64,000 nt of DNA. It comes from UBA9659 sp965208605. Its GTDB lineage: Bacteria; Pseudomonadota; Gammaproteobacteria; Pseudomonadales; Azotimanducaceae. Both the position numbers and the translations under genes were made by a program. The DNA lies in NCBI GenBank assembly GCA_965208605.1, contig OZ242345.1, forward strand, positions 1,922,001 to 1,986,000. Direction: 5' to 3'. Shown piece by piece: positions 50,761 to 59,077 of the stretch (positions are counted from its first letter, which is position 1; each line of letters begins with the position of its first letter). The notes beneath the pieces are model-generated. The model ran no database searches and had not been told where the DNA came from. It saw only the letters and a program-made list of their open reading frames with translations.

Positions 50761-52707
50761 CTAGTTTTCAGTGAAGCTTTTCAGTTGCTCCATGCGCGCG
50801 GGATGGCGAAGTTTACGCAATGCCTTGGCTTCAATCTGCCTGATCCTTTCCCGAGTTACAGAAAACTGGCGGCCCACCTCTTCCAAGGTGTGGTCGGTAT
50901 TCATATCAATACCAAATCGCATCCGTAATACCTTGGCTTCTTTTTCTGTCAGTGCGTCTAGCACATTAGTAGTGGTCTGCTTCAAGCCCTCGCATGTGGC
51001 GTGCTCTACCGGCGACTCTACTAGAGTATCGCTGATAAAGTTCCACATGGTTGAATCGTCATCATCACCTACTGGGGTTTCCAGGGAGATGGGTTGTTTA
51101 GCCACTTCCATTGCTTTGAGCACCTTGTCCTCTGGCAGGTCCATTGCTTTGCTCAGCTCTTCAAGAGTAGGCGACCTACCCAGTTCCTGAATCAACTGGC
51201 GAGTTAGCCGACTGAGTTTGTTCACTGTTTCCATCATGTGGACTGGCACCCGAATAGTCCGCGCCAGGTCAGAGATAGAACGGGTTATCGCTTGCCGTAT
51301 CCACCAGGTAGCATAGGTTGAGAATTTGAACCCGCGGCGATATTCAAACTTGTCCACTGCTTTCATCAACCCAATATTGCCTTCCTGAATCAGATCAAGA
51401 AAGTGCAAGCCCCGGTTGGCATACTTCTTGGCGATGGAAATGACCAGGCGCAGGTTTGCTTCAATCATGTCCTTCTTGGCAGTGCGGGTTATCTTGACTG
51501 CCAGGAACAAGCGGCGATTGATGTGTTTGATCTCGGCAACCTCCATATCGGTTCTATCCGCCACCTGCTTAATCATCTTCTGAGCATGCCGAATGGATAT
51601 TCGCGATTCCTGCAGTCGCCCGGCCTGCTCTGGGTATTTCTTAATGACCTTGTCAATCCACTTAATGTTGGTCTCATTGCCCGGATAGATTTTTAGAAAC
51701 ACTTCCTTCGGCATACCAGCTCTGGTAACACAGAGGGTGCGAATAGTTCTTTCATGATGGCGAATAGTCTGCAAATCAGCTTCTACTATGCCCAAAATAT
51801 AATCCATCACCGCCGGAATCAGTTTGAATAGAGCAAATGCCTGGGCAAGCTTACCCTGGGCTTCAATGGTTTTTTTATTGCTCTTGCGCTTGTCAACCGT
51901 TCGGCGATATGCCTTGTGGGCTTGTGCGAGGGCCGCAAAACGAAGGTGCCCCAGTTCATAGTCAAGTTTGCCTCTGTTGTCCTCTTCGGTGGGGTTGCCT
52001 TGGGATTTTGCCCGGGCAAGTTCTGCCATGTTGGGAATGTCGTCTTCAGGATCAAGGAAGCCACTAATGAGCACCGTGATGTCTTCATCCCGCTCAAGTA
52101 TCTGGGCATATTCGTCCAGAAGATACTCAACAATCCCCGGATAAGCAGAGAGAATTGTCATAGTTTCCCTGAGACCGTCTTCAATGCGCTTGGTAATTTC
52201 CACTTCGCCGGCCCTTGTTAAGAGCGGCACTGCACCCATCTCACGCATATACATACGCACTGGATCCATGGTGCGCCCGACGACGCTGGTCAGCAGGGCG
52301 TCACCAATAGCGGCGTCTTCGGGGGGGTGACTCGCGGCGGGTTTGAGTGATGCCGGGTCGGGAGCGACTTCATGAATGGAGATGCCTATCCCTTCAAGCA
52401 TGTGCACGATACTTTCAAAGTTGTCTGTTTCCTCAATACTGCTGGGCAAGATCTCAGCCAATTGCTCGTATGTTAGATAACCTTGCCCCTTGCCTCTATC
52501 AATGAGCAGTTTGAGGCGGGACTCTTCTGGTGCTAAGTCTGGTGCTAAGTCTGGTGCTAGGTCTGGTTCCAGGTCCGACCCTAGGTCGTCGCCCAGGGTG
52601 GCATCACTGCTCAGCTCCTCAAGCACATCCAATGCGCTCATATCGCCCCCCACATTATCGCCACTGAGGATTGAATCAAAGTCATCGTTATGCGTGTGGT
52701 TTGTCAT
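50761..52707 (-). CDS. rpoD: RNA polymerase sigma factor RpoD (sigma-70)
   Basis: Primary sigma factor, 648 residues. Region 1.1 is near 65-120 (LKLLIDRGKGQGYLTYEQLA), region 1.2 at DPVRMYMREMGAVPLLTRAG, region 2 at KKDMIEANLRLVISIAKKYA and KFSTYATWWIRQAITRSISD, region 3 at IRVPVHMMETVNKL and region 4 at TLEEVGRQFSVTRERIRQIE. Ahead of region 1.1 is an acidic tail of about 60 residues with repeats DLEP/DLAP/DLAP/DLAP coded by a 12-bp array. The usual neighbour dnaG is not adjacent; 925 bp of unassigned sequence lies upstream. Confidence 0.97.
   Translation of the reverse strand: MTNHTHNDDFDSILSGDNVGGDMSALDVLEELSSDATLGDDLGSDLEPDLAPDLAPDLAPEESRLKLLIDRGKGQGYLTYEQLAEILPSSIEETDNFESIVHMLEGIGISIHEVAPDPASLKPAASHPPEDAAIGDALLTSVVGRTMDPVRMYMREMGAVPLLTRAGEVEITKRIEDGLRETMTILSAYPGIVEYLLDEYAQILERDEDITVLISGFLDPEDDIPNMAELARAKSQGNPTEEDNRGKLDYELGHLRFAALAQAHKAYRRTVDKRKSNKKTIEAQGKLAQAFALFKLIPAVMDYILGIVEADLQTIRHHERTIRTLCVTRAGMPKEVFLKIYPGNETNIKWIDKVIKKYPEQAGRLQESRISIRHAQKMIKQVADRTDMEVAEIKHINRRLFLAVKITRTAKKDMIEANLRLVISIAKKYANRGLHFLDLIQEGNIGLMKAVDKFEYRRGFKFSTYATWWIRQAITRSISDLARTIRVPVHMMETVNKLSRLTRQLIQELGRSPTLEELSKAMDLPEDKVLKAMEVAKQPISLETPVGDDDDSTMWNFISDTLVESPVEHATCEGLKQTTTNVLDALTEKEAKVLRMRFGIDMNTDHTLEEVGRQFSVTRERIRQIEAKALRKLRHPARMEQLKSFTEN
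52526..52585. repeat. 12-bp tandem array in rpoD N-terminus
   Basis: Units tctggtgctaag (twice), tctggtgctagg, tctggttccagg and tccgaccctagg at 12-bp steps, coding D-L-(A/E)-P repeats ahead of sigma region 1.1. Confidence 0.9.
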
Positions 52708-52727
52708 AGTCGTAAACCTCCCCCATT

Positions 52728-52767
52728 AGACATGGCAAGACATGGAAAGACATGAAAAGACCTGAAA
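52728..52767. repeat. 10-bp tandem array upstream of rpoD
   Basis: Four units agacatggca, agacatggaa, agacatgaaa, agacctgaaa, about 20-60 bp before the rpoD ATG (52707), so probably in its untranslated leader. Confidence 0.88.
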
Positions 52768-52769
52768 AT

Positions 52770-53632
52770 GGCTACAATGGTATATCAGAAATAACATTCC
52801 CTAATCTAGTGGTAAATATCAAAATTTAAAGAGCGGTAGGGTGTACTAAAGATATGTCTAGGGCTCCATTCCTGGAACCCATGCATGATGATTGACATTT
52901 GATTGGTTGTCCTCGAGCCGCGGACGAGATGTTTTGTTTGTATCTTCATAGGCTATCAGACTCTGCATTGACGCAACAAAGAAAAACATTTTTTCAGCAT
53001 CAAGCTTCCAACATCAAGATGCCTGCCTGAGTAATCTCAAGTCACCCTTCGGGTAAGAGACGAATCTTGACTGGGTGACAGGCAAAATCTGGGCAGTATT
53101 ATCAGTCTAGATGTAAGTCTTGTCTATACTAATCTCAACACGGAGTAAGACTTTTTATTGCCTTTTTATTTCATTATCAATGTGCTTCAACCTGTGTTTT
53201 TCACCACCCCCAAAAATACTTTTTTATTGATTTCAATAACCTTGGGTACTATTTGTAAAAGTCAAGTAGAAAACACTAGAGGAACTTCCACTATTGAAGG
53301 CTTTAATTCGTCAATTTTTATGGGTACATTTACCACCTCGCTAGCGCAAGCTGTATAGATACATAGCATTCACACGTTTGTCTGTTGGTTGGCAAGAAGG
53401 GATGCACATACAGCTTCGCTAGCTGAGACCAAAACCCTTCCTAAGTATTTGATATTATTCACTTATTTGCCGATTTTTACCCCGCTTCCTGACTCTCTTC
53501 TTGGCTCTCTTCTTGGCTCTATTCTTAACCTGATGCCGGGCATGGCTTGGCAAGCAGCTGCCCCAGTGTCTAGCGATAATAGGGAGCAGATTCGCCCACT
53601 GATAACTCAGGAACCCATTCGGATTTAGCCGC
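52770..53632. other. long region without an assignable gene upstream of rpoD
   Basis: Largest unassigned gap. 52770-53110 presumably holds the rpoD promoter(s); at 53036-53085 tgcctgcctgag...gtcaccc and gggtgacaggca can fold into a stem. Two short plus-strand frames follow: 53158-53358 (66 codons) and 53389-53628 (79 codons from TTG, with 12-bp tandem repeats at 53493-53528 coding SLLG-SLLG-SILN and a signal-like hydrophobic segment). Neither resembles a known protein, and I do not call them as genes. Confidence 0.5.
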
Positions 53633-54487
53633 TCAGGAATGTCCTATATCTACCTGTTTTAGCAGTGCTTTCCAGTCAAAATTTGGGTCTCCCAGAGCAT
53701 AAAAAAACGGGTTCAAGAGTGCTTCTTTGGTGTTGTATCTGAGTGGCTCAAAATGCGTGTCAAGCACCCTGCCACCGGCCGCTTCAAGGACCGCCTGGGC
53801 TGCTGCCGTATCCCATTCCGAGGTAGGCGACAGCCGGGGATAAATATCTCCTTTCCCCGCCGCAAGCAGACAAAATTTGAGCGAGCTACCCATGGAAATT
53901 GTCTCAATACTTTGGAATTGAGTGTGTAGTGCAGCTAGGCAGTTTTCCAATGCCGTTCCATTATGGCGACGACTTGCAAGCACTAGCAGGGGCTCATCCT
54001 GGGCATTTTTTGATGGAACACTTCTGCCCCGGATATCATTGCGCTTCCCTGAGCTTTCCACATAAGCCACTGAGGTGGACTGATTTCCAGCATAAAGTTC
54101 GTCCTTGGCGGGAACATAGACCACACCCTGAGTAGGCACCCCCTGGTCTATCAGCGCAATGTTGACGGTGAATTCGTCATTTCTCTGGATAAACTCTTTG
54201 GTGCCATCCAAGGGATCAACAAGAAAGTATTGTTGCCACTGTCGTCGCTCAGCAAAGGGGGGTGTAGCAGATTCTTCGGATAACACAGGAATATTCGGCA
54301 CCATCTCTGCCAAGCCACTTAGGATGCACTTGTGAGCTGCCAGATCAGCGCGGGTCAGTGGGGAAGTGTCTGGCTTCTGGGTCACTTCCAAATCTGTGCT
54401 CTGATACAAGTCAAGAATCATTGCGCCCGCTTGCCTTGCTAGCTTGCTCAGTAGGGGTAGGTAGTCCTGATTGTTTATGTTATTCAC
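53633..54487 (-). CDS. cysQ: 3'(2'),5'-bisphosphate nucleotidase CysQ
   Basis: Inositol-monophosphatase-fold enzyme removing phosphate from PAP, a by-product of sulfate assimilation. 284 residues with metal-site motifs LSEESA (about 70-75), DPLDGTKEFIQRNDEFTVNI (about 90-109) and EWDTAAAQAVLEAAGG. The start is GTG at 54487 with AAGGGAAG upstream; both lie inside a dispersed repeat copy (54472-54544), so the repeat seems to supply the ribosome site and first codons (MNNINNQ). Alternative name is sulfite synthesis pathway protein; family assignment is firm. Confidence 0.94.
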   Translation of the reverse strand: MNNINNQDYLPLLSKLARQAGAMILDLYQSTDLEVTQKPDTSPLTRADLAAHKCILSGLAEMVPNIPVLSEESATPPFAERRQWQQYFLVDPLDGTKEFIQRNDEFTVNIALIDQGVPTQGVVYVPAKDELYAGNQSTSVAYVESSGKRNDIRGRSVPSKNAQDEPLLVLASRRHNGTALENCLAALHTQFQSIETISMGSSLKFCLLAAGKGDIYPRLSPTSEWDTAAAQAVLEAAGGRVLDTHFEPLRYNTKEALLNPFFYALGDPNFDWKALLKQVDIGHS

Positions 54488-54565
54488 TTCCCTTTGTTGT
54501 TGATGTGTAAATGCCCAAGGCGCTTGCCTTTGTTCCTCTGGATTCTCGTCACCCCAGTCACCCCA
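54466..54565. repeat. dispersed repeat copy overlapping the cysQ start
   Basis: 54472-54544 matches 9901-9973 with about one mismatch, then gattctcgtcaccccagtcaccccag begins a hairpin core that is cut short. The cysQ GTG is inside the copy. 54566-54800 beyond it carries no recognised gene; a 45-codon plus-strand frame from GTG 54599 (PEAVLNINMLGMPPDIPVGS, then Gly/Ala/Pro-rich) may be a relic. Confidence 0.8.
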
Positions 54566-54800
54566 GCCTGCAGTCTGTCGTGAAGTAGAGGTCTTTTGTG
54601 CCTGAGGCCGTGCTCAATATCAACATGTTGGGGATGCCGCCGGACATCCCTGTTGGGTCTTCAGGCGGTGGCGGTGACGCTGGTGCTGCTGGCGGTGTGC
54701 TACTACTACCGCCCCCCACTGGAACAGGCGACTAACAACAGCACCGTCAAAACACCGGGTAGCAGGTGTCTGAGGGTTAAGCCTCCTTTGTGCTCAAGAC

Positions 54801-55094
54801 TCATCGCGACTCTTTATCATTTTGCGGTGCCGGCGGCGTATATCCTTCTGCTTGCTCTACAGCTTCATCATTCAGAAACTTATCGCGTTGTTCATTAAGA
54901 TATTGGCGTGCTTCCTTGTCCAGCATGTTGAGATGCTTCTCGTTGATCAACATAGTCTGCAACCTTTGCCATTCTTGCCATGCCTGCTCAGAAATTGATT
55001 CAAATATCTCCTGACCCCTGGGTCCGGGAAAGGGAGGTGCCGCGAGACCGGGCAGATTTTCTTTGAGTCTCTTGCAAAATATTATTCGGGACAT
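54801..55094 (-). CDS. Fe(2+)-trafficking protein YggX
   Basis: 97-residue protein from ATG 55094 (MSRIIFCKRLKENLPGLAAP) matching the YggX family, which protects iron-sulfur clusters from oxidation and binds iron; the conserved Cys7 in FCKRL, PPFPGPRGQEIFE and AWQEWQRLQTMLINEKHLNM are present. The frame continues upstream as RSALL repeats, but these come from a 15-bp array and precede the normal start. The ribosome site GAGAAG is the first unit of that array. It follows mutY on the same strand, as in E. coli (mutY-yggX). Confidence 0.95.
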   Translation of the reverse strand: MSRIIFCKRLKENLPGLAAPPFPGPRGQEIFESISEQAWQEWQRLQTMLINEKHLNMLDKEARQYLNEQRDKFLNDEAVEQAEGYTPPAPQNDKESR

Positions 55095-55098
55095 AGAT

Positions 55099-55188
55099 CT
55101 TCTCAGTAAGGCGCTTCTCAGTAAGGCGCTTCTCAGTAAGGCACTTCTCAGTAAGGCACTTCTCAATAAGGGGGCTTCTTAAAAGGGG
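55099..55188. repeat. 15-bp tandem array between mutY and yggX
   Basis: Units cttctcagtaaggcg (55099, 55114), cttctcagtaaggca (55129, 55144), cttctcaataagggg (55159) and a diverged copy. On the yggX strand each unit ends in GAGAAG, a Shine-Dalgarno-like hexamer, and the first one sits six bases before the yggX ATG. Confidence 0.92.
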
Positions 55189-55200
55189 GTTTTTGCACAG

Positions 55201-56361
55201 CTAGTCTATCGATGTTGTTGGGCAACTATATCCTAGTTTCGGCAAACTCAGCAAAGTTTTGGACACAGGCTTGGGCAAGCCAATTTTGGCTGGCTCGCGA
55301 GGGTCGTACCAGAAAACGTTCCTTAGCTCTTCTATAGGAGTCCCTTCTATAAGAGTCTTTTTTGTAAGCGCCTTTTCAGCAAGCGCCCCTTTAGCAAGAG
55401 CCCCTTCAGCAAGAGGTTCTGCAATGCGAGGTGCCGCATCCTTGACCGCAATCTGTATCAATTCAATATCCAGATGAAAATGAGTAAAACTATGCCGGAA
55501 GCCAGGCAAGGGGTTACGTTGTTTAAGCGCGAGGTGATGTTGCCCCAGGAACTGCTCAAGCCTGTCTAATTCACATTCCGGGAAGCTCCAGAGCCCACCC
55601 CACAAGCCGTTGCCTTGCCGCTTCTGTAACAGTACTGCGCCGGCTGAGTTCTGAATAACCAGCATGGTTGTGGTCTTGATTGGCAAGGTCTGGGCGGGTC
55701 TTCTCCGCGGGTATCTGTCAATGCTATCTGTTGCCCGGGCGATGCAATCCTCAGTAAAGGGGCAAGCCCCGCAGTCGGGAGCGCGTCTGGTACAAATCAT
55801 TGCGCCCAGATCCATGATTGCCTGGGTGTAGTCTGAGACTCGTTCGTATGGAGTCAGCTGGTCTGCTTTCTTCCAGAGCAGGCTTTCCGTAGCCCTAGTA
55901 CCCGGCAAGCCGTCTATCGCGAAACACCGGCTCAGTAGTCGTTTGACATTGCCATCTAGTATGGTTGCTCTTTCTCCGGTGCAGATGGCGACCATTGCCC
56001 CCGCGGTTGAGCGACCTATGCCCCGCAGACCAACAAGTGCTTCCAGGGTCTTAGGGAATAAACCGTTATATGAAGACACAACTTCCTTGGCGGTGGCATG
56101 CAGGTTGCGTGCTCTGGCGTAGTATCCTAATCCCGTCCACGCATGTAGCACTTCATCCTCGGTGGCTGCTGCCAGGCTGTTAATGGTGGGGAAGCGCAAC
56201 ATGAACCGCTCATAGTAAGGGATGACGGTGGCAACCTGAGTTTGCTGCAGCATGATCTCCGACACCCAAACACGATAGAAGGTAATCTGCCGCTGCCAGG
56301 GGAGGTCTTTACGACCATGCTGAGCAAACCAGCCTAGCAGTCTGCTGGCGAAATCAGTCAC
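55201..56361 (-). CDS. mutY: A/G-specific adenine glycosylase MutY
   Basis: Removes adenine mispaired with 8-oxoguanine. 386 residues: HhH-GPD domain with DLPWQRQITFYRVWVSEIML, LVGLRGIGRSTAGAM and catalytic Asp in the following helices, the [4Fe-4S] loop CTRRAPDCGACPFTEDC (C-x6-C-x2-C-x5-C), and a C-terminal NUDIX-like 8-oxoG recognition domain. Near residues 315-345 an Ala/Glu/Lys/Leu repeat (GALAKGALAEKALTKKTLIE) interrupts the NUDIX domain; it is coded by a six-unit 15-bp array and is absent from normal MutY. Upstream of yggX as usual. Confidence 0.95.
   Translation of the reverse strand: MTDFASRLLGWFAQHGRKDLPWQRQITFYRVWVSEIMLQQTQVATVIPYYERFMLRFPTINSLAAATEDEVLHAWTGLGYYARARNLHATAKEVVSSYNGLFPKTLEALVGLRGIGRSTAGAMVAICTGERATILDGNVKRLLSRCFAIDGLPGTRATESLLWKKADQLTPYERVSDYTQAIMDLGAMICTRRAPDCGACPFTEDCIARATDSIDRYPRRRPAQTLPIKTTTMLVIQNSAGAVLLQKRQGNGLWGGLWSFPECELDRLEQFLGQHHLALKQRNPLPGFRHSFTHFHLDIELIQIAVKDAAPRIAEPLAEGALAKGALAEKALTKKTLIEGTPIEELRNVFWYDPREPAKIGLPKPVSKTLLSLPKLGYSCPTTSID
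55329..55418. repeat. 15-bp tandem array inside mutY
   Basis: Six diverged units at 55329, 55344, 55359, 55374, 55389 and 55404 (for example cttctataggagtcc, cttctataagagtct, ctttagcaagagccc, cttcagcaagaggtt). Coding, in frame. Confidence 0.88.
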
Positions 56362-56489
56362 GGTAGATTTCCTTTTGTATGTAAAGAGATTGTGTGTAAG
56401 GTGTTTTGTATAGAGAGTTTCATGTTAAGAGATTTATAATCTGCTACCTTTTTATTGTAAACCACCTTGTTGCATGGGCTTGTCCTTTT

Positions 56490-56548
56490 AGCCGCCACTC
56501 TGGATTCCCGCCTGCTTTGATCCTGACAGCGCGGAGCGGCTTATGTAC
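56490..56548. repeat. fragment of dispersed repeat upstream of ferredoxin reductase gene
   Basis: Contains gccgccactctggattcccg and cctgctttgatcctgacagc, gcggagcggctta, matching pieces of the 5.9, 12.3 and 45.4 kb elements. 56370-56430 before it has loosely repeated 16-bp AT-rich units. The remainder of the mutY-fpr spacer shows nothing else. Confidence 0.6.
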
Positions 56549-56593
56549 AATCCCTGATTATCAACCAATAAAAATAAATTCGGAAGCTTATCT

Positions 56594-57997
56594 ATGTCGG
56601 CCACTGAGGGGAATCCATTACAAGGTGCGCCCTTACGAGTCGCGATTATTGGTGCGGGTCCCGCTGGTTTTTATACCCTCAGCAATTTATTCAGACAGAA
56701 AGAATTAGCTGTTGAGATTGATATGTTTGATCGTCTGCCGACTCCCTTCGGGTTAGTCCGGGCAGGTGTCGCGCCAGATCATCAGAAAGACAAGTCCGTT
56801 CAGAAGGTATATGACAAGAACGCCCAAGAGCCGAATGTGCGTTTTTATGGGAATGTTGAATACGGGTCGGACCTCAGCCTTGATGACCTAAAACAACACT
56901 ACCACCAGATAGTGTTTACTAATGGCGCATCTCTGGATCGTAATCTTGGCATCCTGGGAGAGGACCTGCAGGGTAGCTTTTCCGCCACGGAATTTGTTGC
57001 CTGGTATAACGGCCATCCAGATTATGCGGGTATGGAGTTTGATCTTTCCCATGAGAATGTCGCCATTGTTGGTATAGGAAATGTAGCGATGGACCTGGCT
57101 CGCATCCTGTGCAAAACCCATGCTGAGTTAGCGGCAACGGATATTGCCGACTATGCCTTAGAAGCCCTGCGGCACAGCAAGGTCAAGAAGGTGTATGTTC
57201 TCGGTCGCCGAGGTCCCGCCCAGGCTGCTTTTACGCCGCCAGAGATAACGGAAATGGGCGAATTTTCCGACGCTGAGGTCAGGGTCTTGCCAGAGGAAGC
57301 GACCCTTGATGCCGCAAGCCAGGTATATGTAGCCCAGAGCAATGACAAGAATGTTCAAAAAAACGTCGCCCTGGTGCAGGGCTATGCCACCAGAAAGAAG
57401 ATGCGCAAAGCCAGGCAACTTTATATTCGTTTCCTGGTGTCCCCGACGGAACTGATTGGCGAAGACGGCAGGGTTGTGGCAATCAGGCTGGAGAAAAATG
57501 AACTGGTGGAGGGTGCCGACGGTGTCATTCGCCCTAGAAGTACCGGCAAGGAGGAAATCTTGCCAGTAGGATTGGTGTTCAGGTCCGTTGGCTACAAGGG
57601 GCGACCCCTGCCGGATATTCCCAGTAATGCAAAGCAAGGCACGATACACAATGAGGCGGGTAGGGTGATGACCGAAGAGGGTGCTGTGAGCACCGGATTG
57701 TATACCGCTGGTTGGAGCAAGCGGGGGCCCACAGGGGTGATTGGTACTAACAAAACCTGTGCCCGGGAGACTGTCGCCTGCATGCTGGAAGACCTCGCCG
57801 CGGGGCTTATGCTTGCCCCGGTTGATCCCAGCATTGAAGGCACCAGAGCCCTCATCGCCAAGCGGCAACCGGAAGCAGTGAGCTATGAAGAATGGATGAA
57901 GATTGACCAGGAAGAAGTGAGCCGGGGCACCGCTCAGCACCGGCCACGCGTCAAGATTACTAACCGAGATGAATTACTGCGCCTGGCGAAAGGTTAA
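56594..57997 (+). CDS. adrenodoxin reductase-type ferredoxin-NADP+ reductase
   Basis: 467-residue flavoprotein of the FprA/adrenodoxin reductase family passing electrons between NADPH and ferredoxin. FAD site VAIIGAGPAGFYTLSNL (about 16-32), PFGLVRAGVAPDHQKDKSVQ (about 53-72), NADP site VAIVGIGNVAMDLARIL (about 155-171) and VLGRRGPAQAAFTPPEITEM are characteristic, as is GWSKRGPTGVIGTNKTCARE near the C-terminus. ATG 56594 has GGAAG seven bases upstream. The type is known to serve P450 or Fe-S systems; the nearby acyl-CoA dehydrogenases and alkylsulfatase hint at lipid or steroid catabolism but do not prove it. Confidence 0.93.
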   Translation: MSATEGNPLQGAPLRVAIIGAGPAGFYTLSNLFRQKELAVEIDMFDRLPTPFGLVRAGVAPDHQKDKSVQKVYDKNAQEPNVRFYGNVEYGSDLSLDDLKQHYHQIVFTNGASLDRNLGILGEDLQGSFSATEFVAWYNGHPDYAGMEFDLSHENVAIVGIGNVAMDLARILCKTHAELAATDIADYALEALRHSKVKKVYVLGRRGPAQAAFTPPEITEMGEFSDAEVRVLPEEATLDAASQVYVAQSNDKNVQKNVALVQGYATRKKMRKARQLYIRFLVSPTELIGEDGRVVAIRLEKNELVEGADGVIRPRSTGKEEILPVGLVFRSVGYKGRPLPDIPSNAKQGTIHNEAGRVMTEEGAVSTGLYTAGWSKRGPTGVIGTNKTCARETVACMLEDLAAGLMLAPVDPSIEGTRALIAKRQPEAVSYEEWMKIDQEEVSRGTAQHRPRVKITNRDELLRLAKG

Positions 57998-58010
57998 GGC
58001 TAGCGAAGGA

Positions 58011-59000
58011 TTAAGCCTTGCTTTGCCAGGTACTCAGCCGGTCATAAAACCAGCGCCCTCCCATGACGAGGGGTATCAGGCAGACACCAACAATCATCCC
58101 CAGCAGGGTGTGCAGTAGTAGCGACATGCCCAGTTTGATGCTCCCCCCGAGAGTCGTTGCTATGGGCTCAGAGAGGAGCTGGAATAGCACTTCCAGACTC
58201 GGAATACCGCGTGCCAGAATATCCCCACCTACAAAGAACATAGCGACAGTACCTACTATCCCCAGCCCTCTCATTAACCAGGGTGCAAAAGCAAGGATGG
58301 CATTGCCACTCCAAAGCAGGAATTTGCTATTACCACTCCGCTTGACAATTAGCATCCCGAGATCATCCAGCCTGATGATGATAGCGACCAAGCCATAAAC
58401 ACCTATCGTCATCATGCCGGCAATGGCAATGAGCACGCCCGACTGAGTGAGGAAGGGAGCGCCCTGCACCGTGCCCAGGGAGAGCACAATAATTTCCGTG
58501 GAAAGCACAAAATCAGTACGAATTGCTCCCTTGATCTGCTGTTGCTCAAGTGCCTCCAGATGTGCTTCGGTGCTTGTTTGAGGGTGGCTGTTATTTTGAG
58601 GGTTGCTGTTATGAGGGTCATTCAAGGCGTTGATAGCCTCTTGCCTGGTAGTAGTTTCTTCCTGGCGATGAATGTACTTGCCCAGCACCTTCTCTATGCC
58701 TTCGTAGCAGAGGTAACAACCCCCTAGCATCAGCAATGGCAAAATCAAAAACTCCGCAAAGGTAGCAAGTAGTAGTGCCACTGGCACCAAAATCAGTTTG
58801 TTCTGGGCGGAACCCTTGGCGACTGACCAGATGACCGACAACTCTCGTTCCGCGCGGACACCAGAGAGCTGTTCCGCATTGACTGCGAGATCATCACTCA
58901 GGACTCCAACGGTACGTTTGGCGGCGAGCTTAGTTTGCACGGCAACATCGTCAAGTACTGTTGCGATGTCATCCAAAAGCATAAGTAAATTACTGGGCAT
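58011..59000 (-). CDS. DUF808 (YedI-like) membrane protein
   Basis: 329-residue membrane protein of the DUF808 family. Typical features are the N-terminal LLMLLDDIATVLDDVAVQTK LAAKRT, a hydrophobic segment around 70-95, and four to five further transmembrane helices in the C-terminal 170 residues. An Asn/Pro/Ser/His-rich insert (NDPHNSNPQNNSHPQTSTEA, about 126-145) corresponds to short tandem DNA repeats at 58575-58622. It is convergent with the ferredoxin reductase gene. Function unknown. Confidence 0.9.
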   Translation of the reverse strand: MPSNLLMLLDDIATVLDDVAVQTKLAAKRTVGVLSDDLAVNAEQLSGVRAERELSVIWSVAKGSAQNKLILVPVALLLATFAEFLILPLLMLGGCYLCYEGIEKVLGKYIHRQEETTTRQEAINALNDPHNSNPQNNSHPQTSTEAHLEALEQQQIKGAIRTDFVLSTEIIVLSLGTVQGAPFLTQSGVLIAIAGMMTIGVYGLVAIIIRLDDLGMLIVKRSGNSKFLLWSGNAILAFAPWLMRGLGIVGTVAMFFVGGDILARGIPSLEVLFQLLSEPIATTLGGSIKLGMSLLLHTLLGMIVGVCLIPLVMGGRWFYDRLSTWQSKA

Positions 59001-59021
59001 GATTTAGAAATCCTGTGGGGG

Positions 59022-59077
59022 GTGATTATTTCTGGGAGTGATTATTTCTCAGGGTCACTATCTCTAGGTGTCACTAT
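59022..59077. repeat. 16-bp tandem array across the DUF808/alkylsulfatase junction
   Basis: Units beginning gtgattatttctg at 59022 and 59038, gtcactatctcta at 59054 and gtcactat at 59070, 16 bp apart. It spans the 3' end of the alkylsulfatase-like gene (stop at 59042) and codes its last residues. Confidence 0.82.

Noticed and set aside
54596..54898. Plus-strand open frame with a hydrophobic segment near the cysQ-yggX spacer
   Set aside because: It runs antisense into yggX, no ribosome site or homology is visible, and a different frame there looks equally relic-like.
54801..55166. Longer yggX reading frame with RSALL repeats at its N-terminus
   Set aside because: The repeats come from a non-coding 15-bp array; the canonical YggX start (MSRIIFCKRLK) at 55094 has its own ribosome site.
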